Below are positions 11,537 to 21,499 of a stretch of DNA of 64,000 nt, piece after piece (the first letter of the stretch is position 1; each line of letters begins with the position of its first letter). The notes under the pieces were generated by a model. The model was not told the origin of the DNA. It saw only the letters and a program-made list of their open reading frames with translations, and searched no databases. This DNA is from Streptococcus sp. D7B5 (lineage in GTDB: Bacteria; Bacillota; Bacilli; Lactobacillales; Streptococcaceae): NCBI RefSeq assembly GCF_029691405.1, contig NZ_CP121467.1:372001-436000 (forward strand), read 5' to 3'. Both the position numbers and the translations under genes were made by a program.

Positions 11537-12703
11537 ATGGAACATAAAGAGAAACATTTTAGCCTATCTTGGTTTTTTAAGTGGTTTTTAGATAATAAAG
11601 CCATCACTGTATTTTTAGTAACCTTGTTACTGGGGCTAAACATTTTTATTCTAAGTAAGATTAGTTTTATCTTTTTACCAGTTTTGGATTTTCTAGGAGT
11701 TGTCATGTTGCCAGTTATTTTATCTGGTTTACTTTATTACCTCCTCAATCCGATTGTTGACTGGATGGAGAAGCACAAGATCAATCGTGTCCTTGCCATT
11801 AGTATTGTTTTTGTTATTATTGGACTCTTTATCATTTGGGGGCTGGCAGTCGCAATTCCTAATCTGCAACGTCAAGTCTTAAATTTTGCGAAGAATGTGC
11901 CGACATACCTGGAAGATGCTGATAAGGTGATCAATGACCTTGTAACCAAACGCTTGCCAGATGATTTTAGACCACAGTTGGAGCAGGTTCTTTCCAATGT
12001 TTCTAGTGAGGCGACTATGTGGGCCAGCAAAATCTCTTCTCAAGCTGTTAACTGGGTTAGCGCCTTTATCAGTAGCGTTTCCCAGGTCATTGTAGCGGTT
12101 ATTATCGTACCCTTCATGCTCTTTTATCTTTTGAGAGATGGGAAAGGCTTGCGGGATTACCTAACTAAATTCATCCCAAACAAGTTAAAAGAACCTGTCG
12201 GACAAGTTTTGTCAGATGTTAATAAACAGTTATCAAACTATGTTAGAGGGCAGGTTACAGTTGCTATTATCGTGGCAATTATGTTTATTATCTTCTTTAA
12301 GATTATTGGTCTCAGATATGCTGTAACTCTGGGGATCACGGCTGGTATCCTTAATCTAGTACCTTATCTAGGTAGTTTTATAGCGATGTTGCCTGCTTTG
12401 GTTTTGGGCTTGATAGCAGGACCTGTGATGCTTTTGAAAGTGATTATTGTCTTTATTGTTGAACAAACGATTGAAGGTCGCTTCGTTTCTCCGCTTATTT
12501 TAGGTAGTCAGCTAAACATCCATCCCATCAATGTCCTCTTTGTTCTCCTAACTTCAGGGTCTATGTTTGGTATTTGGGGAGTCTTGCTGGGAATTCCTGT
12601 CTATGCCTCCGCTAAGGTGGTTATTTCTGCTATCTTTAACTGGTACAAAAAGGTCAGCGGTTTGTATGAAGAAGAAGGGGAGGAAATCAAGAGTGAACAA
12701 TAG
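11537..12703 (+). CDS. AI-2E family transporter (PerM/DUF20 type membrane protein)
   Basis: A 388-residue integral membrane protein with about seven to eight hydrophobic segments: two at the N-terminus (about 25-45, 55-75), one near 90-115, a long soluble stretch (about 115-190), then closely packed helices with the family motif NLVPYLGSFIAMLP and an IEGRFVSPLILG segment. Family members include TqsA and PerM; substrates are mostly unknown, and AI-2 export should not be assumed. Its 3' end overlaps the start of the TPR gene by 11 bp, so the two are probably co-expressed. Confidence 0.88.
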   Translation: MEHKEKHFSLSWFFKWFLDNKAITVFLVTLLLGLNIFILSKISFIFLPVLDFLGVVMLPVILSGLLYYLLNPIVDWMEKHKINRVLAISIVFVIIGLFIIWGLAVAIPNLQRQVLNFAKNVPTYLEDADKVINDLVTKRLPDDFRPQLEQVLSNVSSEATMWASKISSQAVNWVSAFISSVSQVIVAVIIVPFMLFYLLRDGKGLRDYLTKFIPNKLKEPVGQVLSDVNKQLSNYVRGQVTVAIIVAIMFIIFFKIIGLRYAVTLGITAGILNLVPYLGSFIAMLPALVLGLIAGPVMLLKVIIVFIVEQTIEGRFVSPLILGSQLNIHPINVLFVLLTSGSMFGIWGVLLGIPVYASAKVVISAIFNWYKKVSGLYEEEGEEIKSEQ

Positions 12704-13922
12704 TCAACGCATGCTCCAGGCTTTGGATGAACAGGATTTAAGTAAAGCAGATCAGTATTTTCGCAAAGCGCTTGAAACTGATTCAACCGAAGTTCTCTAC
12801 GAATTAGCAAGCTATCTAGAGGGAATTGGCTTTTATCCTCAAGCAAAAGAAATTTACCAACATATCGTTACAGAATTTCCAGAAGTGAATCTGAACCTAG
12901 CAACCATTGCTAGTGAGGATGGAAATGTTGAGGAAGCCTTTGTTTACCTTGAGGAAATCACACCTGATAGTGATTGGTATGTATCAGCTTTGGTATTGAA
13001 AGCAGATCTCTATCAGTTGGAAGGATTGACGGATGTGGCGCGTGAAAAGTTGCTGGAAGCTCTGAACTACTCAGAGGATCCACTCTTAATCTTCGGTTTG
13101 GCAGAGTTGGATAGCGAGCTAGAAAATTATCAGGAAGCTATTCAGGGTTATGCTCAATTAGACAATCGCTCTATCTATGAGCAAACGGGTATCTCAACCT
13201 ATCAGCGAATTGGCTACGCTTATGCTCAGTTAGGTAAGTTTGAAGCTGCAACTGAATTCTTAGAAAAAGCTTTAGAATTAGAATACGATGACCAAACTGC
13301 CTTTGAACTGGCTAGTCTTTACTTTGACCAAGAAGAGTATCAAAAATCTGTTCTTTACTTTAAGCGGATTGATACCATTTCACCTGATTTTGAAGGATAT
13401 GAATATGGTTATAGTCAAGCTTTGCATAAGGAACATCAGGTGGAAGAGGCCCTTCGTATCGCTAAACAAGGTTTGGAGAAAAATCCATTTGAAACTCGGC
13501 TCTTACTAGCTGCTTCACAGTTTTCGTATGAATTGCATGATCCTAGTGGTGCTGAGCAGTTTCTTCTTACTGCAAAAGAAGATGCAGAGGATACAGAAGA
13601 AATTTTTCTTCGCCTTGCAACCATTTATATGGAACAAGAGAGATTTGAGGATATTATTGCTCTTCAAAGTCAAGAACCTGAAAACCTTCTGACCAAGTGG
13701 ATGATTGCTCGTTCTTACCAGGAAATTGAGGATTTAGATAAGGCTTATGAGCTCTATCAAGAACTGTCATCTGGCCTCAAGGACAATCCAGAATTTTTAG
13801 AGCAATATACTTATCTCCTGCGTGAATTGGGACAATTTGAAGAAGCCAAAGTGCAAGCTGAAGCTTATTTAAAACTCGTTCCAGATGATGTTCAAATGCA
13901 AGAACTCATAGAGACACTTTAA
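12693..13922 (+). CDS. TPR repeat protein
   Basis: A 409-residue soluble protein built almost wholly from tetratricopeptide-like helical repeats, for example ADQYFRKALETD, YPQAKEIYQHIV, FEAATEFLEKALELE and YQKSVLYFKRI. It should be a protein-protein scaffold; partners are unknown. The start is GTG 12693, with the preceding SD GGGGAGGAA inside the upstream gene; the conserved N-terminus NNSQRMLQALDEQ supports this over a longer in-frame reading that would run 126 bp into the PerM-type gene. Confidence 0.87.
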   Translation: MNNSQRMLQALDEQDLSKADQYFRKALETDSTEVLYELASYLEGIGFYPQAKEIYQHIVTEFPEVNLNLATIASEDGNVEEAFVYLEEITPDSDWYVSALVLKADLYQLEGLTDVAREKLLEALNYSEDPLLIFGLAELDSELENYQEAIQGYAQLDNRSIYEQTGISTYQRIGYAYAQLGKFEAATEFLEKALELEYDDQTAFELASLYFDQEEYQKSVLYFKRIDTISPDFEGYEYGYSQALHKEHQVEEALRIAKQGLEKNPFETRLLLAASQFSYELHDPSGAEQFLLTAKEDAEDTEEIFLRLATIYMEQERFEDIIALQSQEPENLLTKWMIARSYQEIEDLDKAYELYQELSSGLKDNPEFLEQYTYLLRELGQFEEAKVQAEAYLKLVPDDVQMQELIETL

Positions 13923-13983
13923 GGATTTCTATTTTTTGTAAAATTTTATTAACAGAAACGAATGACTTTAAATGAATGATTTG

Positions 13984-14008
13984 AAAGACCTCAGAGGTCT
14001 TTTCTTTT
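13984..14008 (+). terminator. Terminator after the TPR gene
   Basis: Perfect stem AAAGACCT / AGGTCTTT with a CAG loop and a following T-rich tract. Confidence 0.9.
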
Positions 14009-14140
14009 TTACTAATATAATATAAATGTTAGAATTTCTTATAGCCAATTTAGATGAAGTTTTGAACGATGAAAGCCTGCTACACCCTATAAAATAAGGG
14101 TTTAAAGGTATGATTTGAACATCGAACTACTATGAAATAC

Positions 14141-14168
14141 TTGACAAATTTATATAAGAATATATAAT
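14141..14168 (+). promoter_or_regulatory. Promoter of the LPXTG adhesin gene
   Basis: Near-consensus TTGACA (14141-14146) and TATAAT (14163-14168) with a 16-bp spacer. The transcript would have a leader of about 40 nt with a strong GGAGG SD. Confidence 0.82.
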
Positions 14169-14213
14169 AATAAATAGGGGAATCTATCCCCAAAAATAAA
14201 GGAGGCAAATGTT

Positions 14214-16013
14214 GTGAAAAAGATTAATAAAAAACTTTCTCATGCATTCATGGCGCTATTGTTAGTAGCTTCAGTATTTATCCCAGTACTAAGAACTAGC
14301 AATGTGGTTAAAGCTGCTGAACTACCATCTAGTAGCTATACGCTAACGACAGTACCGACAATTAACAATAATAAGTTAGTTGACGGTGCAGAGTATGGTG
14401 AAGGGAAATTTTACCTTCAAACCACTTACAAATTCGACAACTCAACAACGTTGAAGAATGGTGACTTTATGGTTTATAAAGTTCCAAATGAATTCAAAAT
14501 TGAATCAGATTCAACTACTGAAATTTTTGGTAACGATGGAGTCACTAAAGTTGCTGAGTTAACGACAAATAAGTCTGCAAATACAGCGACTGTGACGGTA
14601 AGTAACGAAGATTATTTTGCTAACTTACCTGAAGAGAAACAAATTTCGGCCTTATTTACTGTTGTATGGGCTGATAATGTTGAACTCAATAAATCATATC
14701 CAATCGACATTCCTGGAGCAGGAGTATACAATTTGACTCGTATTGTTCCAGATGAGGATCCAACAGGATTTACTAAATGGGGAGTTCAAGATACGAACGA
14801 TCCAAATTATATTAATTGGTATATTCGCGTAAACAAATATGCTAATCCTTATGAAGGCGTTTCGATTCAAGATACAATCCCTGAAGGGCAAGTATTAGCT
14901 AGTGAGATTACAGGTTACTACTTTACTGAATGGGGTAAGGATGAGCATCATCCTCTTTTGAATCCAAGTCACATTGTTGTTCAAGATTCTAATCGCTTCA
15001 CTATTACTCCAAATGGTAATGGTGATCTAATCAACCAAGGTTTGTATGTAGTTTATAAGACTCGTATCACAGCTCCAGTTGATAATACAACAAAGAAAGC
15101 TTTCAATAACGTTAAAATTACGACTTCGACTGAAAACTTTGATGTAGAAGGTTTTGCACCATTAACCACAACTGAAGGTATTAGTTCAGGTTCACGTTCT
15201 ACAGAAGTTTCATTTGAGGTTTCTAAGCAGTTAAAAGGAAAAGACTTAGCTGCTGAAGAATTTAGCTTCCAACTACTTGATCCAAACGGATCAGTTGTGG
15301 AAACTGTTAAGAATGATAAAGATGGCAAAGTGAAATTTAAAGCCGTTAAATTCTCTACAGTGGGTACTTATAAGTATCAGATCAAAGAAGTTAATGATCA
15401 AAAACCAGGTTTTGCTTACGATGATAAGACTATTAACGCAGAAGTTACTGTAACAGATGTTTATGGTGAGAAGTTTGCAAGTGTTAAATATGACAATAAA
15501 GTTTTTGTAAATTCGTATTCTGCTAAATCTGCAACAACTTCAATTACTGCTAAGAAAGTCCTAAATGGTAAAACTCTTGAGGCAGATAAATATGAATTTG
15601 AATTGAAAGAAGGCGACAAACTTGTAGCAACAGCTAAGAATGCTGCAGACGGAACAGTTGCTTTCCCAGCGATTGAATACACTACTGCAGGAACTCACAC
15701 ATACACGATCACTGAAAAAGATGGTGGTGAAGCTGGTGTAACTTATGATAAAAATGCTTATACAGTAACAGTAAAAGTTGCAGACAATGGTCAAGGTCAA
15801 CTTGTAGCAACAGTTACAGGTAATAATCCAACCATCACAAATACTTATGTTGCTGAGACTCCGGGTTCTTCAGATAACAAACCTAAACAACCAGAAGAAA
15901 ATAAAGAGCTACCAAATACTGGTACATCTGAAATGACTATCTTGTTTACTGTTGTAGGAGTAGTACTTGCATTCGGTTCCATTCTCTTATTCCGTTTCAA
16001 AAAAGTTAAATAA
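14214..16013 (+). CDS. LPXTG cell-wall-anchored adhesin with Cna-like head and two Spy0128-type isopeptide domains
   Basis: A 599-residue surface protein. Signal peptide about residues 1-35 (positive start, hydrophobic core, VKAAE cleavage area). Residues 36-320 look like the N1/N2 Ig-like domains of collagen- or fibrinogen-binding MSCRAMMs, with YINWYIRVNKYANPYEGVSI as the N2-like core. Two Spy0128/FctA-type domains follow: 331-436 (Lys338, Glu392, Asn433) and 442-545 (Lys447/448, Glu501, Asn543), each with the residues for an internal Lys-Asn isopeptide bond. A Pro/Glu/Lys linker leads to LPNTG (566-570), a membrane helix and KKVK. Start is GTG 14214 behind GGAGG. There is no sortase or second pilin nearby, so housekeeping SrtA presumably anchors it. 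The ligand is unknown. Confidence 0.9.
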   Translation: MKKINKKLSHAFMALLLVASVFIPVLRTSNVVKAAELPSSSYTLTTVPTINNNKLVDGAEYGEGKFYLQTTYKFDNSTTLKNGDFMVYKVPNEFKIESDSTTEIFGNDGVTKVAELTTNKSANTATVTVSNEDYFANLPEEKQISALFTVVWADNVELNKSYPIDIPGAGVYNLTRIVPDEDPTGFTKWGVQDTNDPNYINWYIRVNKYANPYEGVSIQDTIPEGQVLASEITGYYFTEWGKDEHHPLLNPSHIVVQDSNRFTITPNGNGDLINQGLYVVYKTRITAPVDNTTKKAFNNVKITTSTENFDVEGFAPLTTTEGISSGSRSTEVSFEVSKQLKGKDLAAEEFSFQLLDPNGSVVETVKNDKDGKVKFKAVKFSTVGTYKYQIKEVNDQKPGFAYDDKTINAEVTVTDVYGEKFASVKYDNKVFVNSYSAKSATTSITAKKVLNGKTLEADKYEFELKEGDKLVATAKNAADGTVAFPAIEYTTAGTHTYTITEKDGGEAGVTYDKNAYTVTVKVADNGQGQLVATVTGNNPTITNTYVAETPGSSDNKPKQPEENKELPNTGTSEMTILFTVVGVVLAFGSILLFRFKKVK

Positions 16014-16053
16014 TCTAGTTGAAAAATCTTAATGCCTTTGCTATGGCATCATC

Positions 16054-16113
16054 AAAGAGCCACTTGTATGGATAGTAGAAATGATACTATTCTTATAAAG
16101 TGGTTCTTTTTTT
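16054..16113 (+). terminator. Terminator after the adhesin gene
   Basis: Left arm AAAGAGCCACTT (16054-16065) pairs with AAGTGGTTCTTT (16098-16109, one G-U), and an inner stem ATAGTA/TACTAT sits in the loop. T tract follows. Confidence 0.88.
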
Positions 16114-16345
16114 ATATCTCTAGAGGTATGAAGTGAATGAGAGAAAACAGCGTTCTGTATCAATGAAATTTTTATAGATATTTGATAAAAAAATTGGATC
16201 ATTGTTCTCTCAGATTTAGAAGTTAAACTTATATTCGAGTCTAGAATCCTTATAATTCTTCGAATTCTGTAAGATGATATTTCGCTCTTATTTCTTAGAT
16301 AAAGGTGTATAGTTCAAGAATTATAGAATTTTTTTACAAAAACCC
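16114..16345. other. Gene-free AT-rich spacer between adhesin and aat operon
   Basis: No plausible coding sequence. It holds an inverted repeat TGAGAGAA (16138-16145) / TTCTCTCA near 16205-16213, and some AT-rich runs before the aat promoter. No repeat family was recognised. Confidence 0.5.
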
Positions 16346-16373
16346 TTGCTAAATTGTTTATTTATGCTATAAT
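16346..16373 (+). promoter_or_regulatory. Promoter of the amino-acid ABC transporter operon
   Basis: TTGCTA (16346-16351) and TATAAT (16368-16373) with a 16-bp spacer; TGC before the -10 makes it an extended -10. It lies 28 bp before the permease ATG. Confidence 0.75.
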
Positions 16374-16401
16374 AGGAACAATAATTTTTAGGAGGTGCAG
16401 T

Positions 16402-17043
16402 ATGTCTTATATGTTTGAGATATTACCAAGTTTATTGAATGGTGCAAGTATGACTCTTCAAGTCTTTGCTCTGGTCTTGATCTTTTCAATTCCCTTAGGT
16501 ATTGTCGTTGCCTTTGCTTTGCAAGTCCGTTGGAAACCCCTCCATTATCTCATTGACCTTTATATTTGGGTAATGCGAGGGACTCCTTTGCTCTTGCAAT
16601 TAATCTTTATTTACTATGTTCTTCCTAGCATTGGGATACGTTTAGATCGTTTTCCTGCTGCTGTGATCGCTTTTGTATTGAACTATGCAGCCTACTTTGC
16701 AGAAATCTTTCGTGGTGGGATTGAAACCATTCCCAAAGGGCAGTATGAAGCCGCAAAAGTGTTAAAATTTGGCTCCTTTGATACAGTTCGCTATATCATC
16801 CTTCCTCAGGTTACAAAGATTGTCTTACCGAGTGTCTTTAATGAAATTATGAGTTTGGTCAAGGATACTTCTTTGGTCTATGCTTTGGGGATTTCAGATT
16901 TGATTTTGGCTAGTCGGACTGCAGCTAATCGAGATGCCAGTCTTGTTCCTATGTTTTTAGCTGGAGCGATTTATTTGATTATGATTGGTCTTGTAACCAT
17001 TGTAGCGAAAAAACTTGAGAAGAAGTACAGTTATTACAGATAG
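16402..17043 (+). CDS. Amino-acid ABC transporter permease
   Basis: A 213-residue membrane protein of the polar amino-acid permease (HisM/GlnP) family, five membrane helices. The EAA loop that contacts the ATPase is visible as EAAKVLKFGSFDTVRYIILPQ (about 119-139), with family motif RGTPLLLQL near residue 55. ATG 16402 follows GGAGG at a good distance; an upstream TTG has no SD. First gene of a three-gene operon (permease, ATPase, binding protein) matching the pneumococcal aat locus. Substrate not certain; polar amino acids or cystine are likely. Confidence 0.92.
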   Translation: MSYMFEILPSLLNGASMTLQVFALVLIFSIPLGIVVAFALQVRWKPLHYLIDLYIWVMRGTPLLLQLIFIYYVLPSIGIRLDRFPAAVIAFVLNYAAYFAEIFRGGIETIPKGQYEAAKVLKFGSFDTVRYIILPQVTKIVLPSVFNEIMSLVKDTSLVYALGISDLILASRTAANRDASLVPMFLAGAIYLIMIGLVTIVAKKLEKKYSYYR

Positions 17044-17053
17044 GAGGATTGCT

Positions 17054-17683
17054 ATGTTAGAATTACGAAACATCAACAAAGCCTTTAGTGGCAAACAAAT
17101 CTTAACCAATTTCAGCCTATCAATTCCTGAAAAGCAAATCCTCGCAATCGTAGGTCCATCAGGAGGCGGAAAGACAACCCTATTACGTATGCTAGCTGGA
17201 CTGGAAACCATTGATTCTGGAGAAATCTACTATAACGGCGAATCGCTAGCTATAGACGAACTAGAAAAGCGCAATCTTCTGGGATTTGTTTTCCAAGATT
17301 TTCAACTCTTTCCGCATTTGTCAGTTCTAGATAACTTAACTCTGTCGCCCATAAAAACGATGAGCATGGAGAAGGAAGTTGCTGAGAAGAGGGCGCGTGG
17401 TTTGTTAGAACAGCTTGGGTTAGCTGGACATGCAGATGCCTTTCCATTCTCACTTTCAGGTGGGCAAAAACAACGGGTGGCCTTAGCACGCGCCATGATG
17501 ATAAACCCAGAAATTATTGGATATGATGAGCCTACATCAGCCTTAGACCCAGAATTGCGATTAGAAGTAGAAAAACTTATCCTTCAAAATAAAGAGCGTG
17601 GGATGACCCAGATTGTTGTGACCCACGATCTTCAGTTTGCGGAAAACATTGCTGATCAGATCCTTAAGGTTGATCCAAAGTAG
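17054..17683 (+). CDS. Amino-acid ABC transporter ATPase
   Basis: A 209-residue ATP-binding subunit: Walker A GPSGGGKTT (about 34-42), Q-loop FVFQDFQLFPHL, signature LSGGQKQRVALARA, Walker B IIGYDEPTSALD and switch His in VVTHD. ATG 17054 is chosen for the TAGGAGG SD overlapping the permease stop; the permease stop is 10 bp upstream. It powers uptake by the permease upstream and the lipoprotein downstream. Confidence 0.94.
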   Translation: MLELRNINKAFSGKQILTNFSLSIPEKQILAIVGPSGGGKTTLLRMLAGLETIDSGEIYYNGESLAIDELEKRNLLGFVFQDFQLFPHLSVLDNLTLSPIKTMSMEKEVAEKRARGLLEQLGLAGHADAFPFSLSGGQKQRVALARAMMINPEIIGYDEPTSALDPELRLEVEKLILQNKERGMTQIVVTHDLQFAENIADQILKVDPK

Positions 17684-17698
17684 GACTAGGAGGTGCCT

Positions 17699-18538
17699 AT
17701 GAAGAGAAAGAAAATTGCCCTTGTACTTGCTCTGTTCTTTAGCTTCTTCCTGACGGCTTGTACTCAGAAGGCAAGTGATCCAAATCAGGATAATTGGGCC
17801 AAATATCAAAAACAGGGAAGCATTACCATTGGCTTTGACAATACCTTTGTTCCCATGGGATTTGAGGAAAAGAATGGCCAGTATGCAGGCTTTGATATTG
17901 ACCTGGCCCAAGCTGTTTCTGAAAAGCTAGGAATTCAGATTAAATTTCAACCCATCGACTGGGATATGAAAGAAACCGAGCTACAAAATGGTACCATTGA
18001 TGCCATCTGGAATGGCTATACAGCTACAGATGAACGGAAAGAGAAGGTTGCTTTTACCATTCCTTACATGGAAAATCAACAAGTTTTGGTCTCTAAAAAG
18101 TCTCAAAATATCCACTCAATTCAGGATATGACTGACAAAGTTTTAGGGGCCCAGGCAGGATCTTCTGGCTATTTGAATTTTGAAGGACAACCCGAACTAC
18201 TCAAGAATCAAGTGAAAGATCAGAAGGCCAATCAATACCAAAGTTTCAATGAAGCCTTGATTGATTTGAAAAATGATCGGATTGATGCCCTTGTGATTGA
18301 CCGGGTATATGCTAATTATTATCTCCAGTCTGAAGGAATATTAAATGACTACAATGTCTTTTCAGCTGGATTTGAAAGTGAAGCTTTTGCAGTGGGTGTT
18401 AGACCTGCTGATAAAACCTTGCTAGCTGCTCTGAATCAAGCCTTTATCTCACTATACCAAGAAGGAAAATTTCAGGAAATCAGCCAGAAATGGTTTGGGG
18501 AAGATGTAGCCACCAGTCAAGTTAAAAATCAAGAATAA
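17699..18538 (+). CDS. aatB: Amino-acid ABC transporter substrate-binding lipoprotein (AatB-like)
   Basis: A 279-residue lipoprotein with lipobox LTAC; the acylated Cys is at residue 21 and the Lys/Arg-rich start is MKRKK. The SBP family 3 fold is shown by FDNTFVPMGFEEKNGQYAGF, in which the substrate pocket begins, and FDIDLAQAVSEKLG. It captures an amino acid outside the membrane and delivers it to the two upstream products. ATG 17699 follows AGGAGGTG; an in-frame GTG inside the SD is rejected. The name is by synteny and similarity with pneumococcal AatB; ligand not proven from sequence. Confidence 0.9.
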   Translation: MKRKKIALVLALFFSFFLTACTQKASDPNQDNWAKYQKQGSITIGFDNTFVPMGFEEKNGQYAGFDIDLAQAVSEKLGIQIKFQPIDWDMKETELQNGTIDAIWNGYTATDERKEKVAFTIPYMENQQVLVSKKSQNIHSIQDMTDKVLGAQAGSSGYLNFEGQPELLKNQVKDQKANQYQSFNEALIDLKNDRIDALVIDRVYANYYLQSEGILNDYNVFSAGFESEAFAVGVRPADKTLLAALNQAFISLYQEGKFQEISQKWFGEDVATSQVKNQE

Positions 18539-18540
18539 GA

Positions 18541-18573
18541 AAAGAGATTGAGTTTTTCCTCAGTCTCTTTTTG
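18541..18573 (+). terminator. Terminator of the aat operon
   Basis: Stem AAAGAGATTGAG / CTCAGTCTCTTT (one G-U pair), six-base loop, T tract. Confidence 0.9.
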
Positions 18574-18582
18574 CATTGAAAA

Positions 18583-18606
18583 ATCCTCTGGAAAGTACCA
18601 GAGGAT
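18583..18606. other. Second hairpin between terminator and BOX element
   Basis: Perfect 9-bp stem ATCCTCTGG / CCAGAGGAT with loop AAAGTA, without a T tract. It may be a processing or stability structure, or part of an older element. Confidence 0.6.
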
Positions 18607-18613
18607 AAGAGCT

Positions 18614-18764
18614 TATACTCAATGAAAATCAAAGAGCAAACTAGGAAGCTAGCTGCAGGCTTCTCAAAACACTGTTTTGAGGTTGTGGATATAACTGACG
18701 AAGTCAGTAACCATACATACGGCAAGGAAATGCTGACGCGGTTTGAAGAGATTTTCGAAGAGTA

Positions 18765-18766
<2 letters not shown>
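18614..18766 (-). repeat. BOX element (A-B-C form) at the aatB/lysS junction
   Basis: A 153-bp complete BOX element on the minus strand. boxA (right end) starts ATACTCTTCGAAAATCTCT. The boxB part holds the inverted repeats TGACGAAGTCA (18699-18709 area) and CAAAACACTGTTTTG. boxC (left end) ends CTTTGATTTTCATTGAGTAT. It shares boxA and boxC with the copy in the atp operon, which lacks boxB. Its right end touches the lysS stop codon at 18765-18767. Confidence 0.94.
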
Positions 18767-20264
<1,498 letters not shown>

Positions 20265-20361
20265 CTAATTTTACTCAAAATTTGATACGATGAGTCATTT
20301 TTTGCGATACTCCCATTTTATCATAAATAGCAGAGAAATTCACGGATATTCTTTGAAAACT

Positions 20362-20391
20362 AAAAAGAACTTGACTATTAAGATCAAGTTC
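20362..20391 (-). terminator. Terminator after the histidine phosphatase gene
   Basis: Stem GAACTTGA (20367-20374) / TCAAGTTC (20384-20391) with a run of A at 20362-20366, i.e. U in the minus-strand RNA. Confidence 0.85.
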
Positions 20392-20393
20392 CA

Positions 20394-21017
20394 TTATTTT
20401 CTTTGATAGGAAGTGTCATTCCATCTTTCCAGAGTGAAGATTTCAAAATCATCGGTCTCTAAAACTGTCAGACTAGCATTTGCCAAGCCTCCATCTTTGC
20501 GAAGGTGAGCCTCTTTATAGCCTAAAAGTGTACGAAGGCTAGCAGTGAGATTGGCCCCATGCCCGACAATCAGAATTCTTTCAGCCGGACTTTCTTTCAG
20601 AGATTTGATAAACTGAATGGTTCGCTGAGTCGTAGAGTAGAGAGATTCGGCTTCAAACATCCTCGTATCAAACTGAGCCAGATTAGAGCGAAAGGCCTTG
20701 ATTTGTTGTGGGTAGATGGCATTGAGCGTAGCAATTTTTAATCCCTCTAGTTTGCCAAGTTGCCATTCACGTAGGTTAGGAATGCTCTTTAAAGGACAAG
20801 GGGCTAGGAGTTGACTTTGGATAATTTCAGCAGATTTAACGGCTCTGGGTAAATCACTAGAATAAATCGTATCAAAAGGAATTTCCTTAAGATACTGCCC
20901 CAGTTGTTTTAGTGTGTCAATGGACTCTGGAAGAAGGGGAGAGTCACCACTAGCACCTTGAAAACGTCCTTCAAGATTCCAGAGGGTGCGACCATGACGG
21001 ACAAAATAGAGTTTCAT
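20394..21017 (-). CDS. Histidine phosphatase family protein (phosphoglycerate mutase-like)
   Basis: A 207-residue cytosolic protein with the catalytic motif FVRHGRTLWNLEGRFQG (His8 accepts phosphate) and the second catalytic histidine in ILIVGHGANL. Such proteins are often cofactor-dependent phosphatases of sugar or nucleotide phosphates rather than real mutases; the substrate is not clear. Its ATG overlaps the stop of the YbaK-type gene by one base, so it is translationally coupled in a three-gene minus-strand operon. Confidence 0.88.
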   Translation of the reverse strand: MKLYFVRHGRTLWNLEGRFQGASGDSPLLPESIDTLKQLGQYLKEIPFDTIYSSDLPRAVKSAEIIQSQLLAPCPLKSIPNLREWQLGKLEGLKIATLNAIYPQQIKAFRSNLAQFDTRMFEAESLYSTTQRTIQFIKSLKESPAERILIVGHGANLTASLRTLLGYKEAHLRKDGGLANASLTVLETDDFEIFTLERWNDTSYQRK

Positions 21018-21499
21018 TACTTACTTTCCTCCAAGATATCAGCAAAGTCCGCTTTTACAAAACTGGCTAAGTCTTGAGGTCGGATGATAATACTATGCCC
21101 AACTTCTCCAGCAGAGACAATCATTTGGTCCAAATCCAAAGCAGTCTGATCAATAAAAATAGGATAATTGTGTTTTTGGCGAATGCCGACGGGGTTATTA
21201 GCCCCATGAATATAGCCTGTCGTTTTTTCTAGGTCTTTTTGAGGAATCATGCTGACTTTTTTATTACCAGAAACCTTTGCTAGTTTTTTCTCAGCGAGGT
21301 GTTCTGTTATGGGAACGATTCCGATGATTGGCCCCGTTTTGTCCCCTAATAGAGCCAAGGTTTTAAAGATATGAGTTCGATCATATTCTGAAGGAAGTTC
21401 TCCCTCAAGCGCGTTGATTTGTATACCAGTATGGTCAATACCCGCCTTGGTCAAGATTTGTTCGACCAAGGTTTTTTTAATCTTAACTTTCTTTGCCAT
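21017..21499 (-). CDS. ybaK: Cys-tRNA(Pro)/Cys-tRNA(Cys) deacylase, YbaK/EbsC family
   Basis: A 160-residue trans-editing protein that clears mischarged Cys-tRNA-Pro, by family knowledge. Visible motifs: the Lys in VSGNKKVSM, GYIHGANNPVGI (the GxxxP-type loop) and FIDQTALDLDQMIVSAG. It overlaps one base with the phosphatase gene downstream and one base with the PopT-type gene upstream, i.e. a tightly packed operon. Confidence 0.9.
   Translation of the reverse strand: MAKKVKIKKTLVEQILTKAGIDHTGIQINALEGELPSEYDRTHIFKTLALLGDKTGPIIGIVPITEHLAEKKLAKVSGNKKVSMIPQKDLEKTTGYIHGANNPVGIRQKHNYPIFIDQTALDLDQMIVSAGEVGHSIIIRPQDLASFVKADFADILEESK

Noticed and set aside
12567-12692. Longer N-terminus for the TPR protein, reaching into the PerM-type gene
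   Set aside because: GTG 12693 has a good SD and the conserved NNSQRMLQALDEQ start; the extension is only the frame-shifted reading of the upstream gene.
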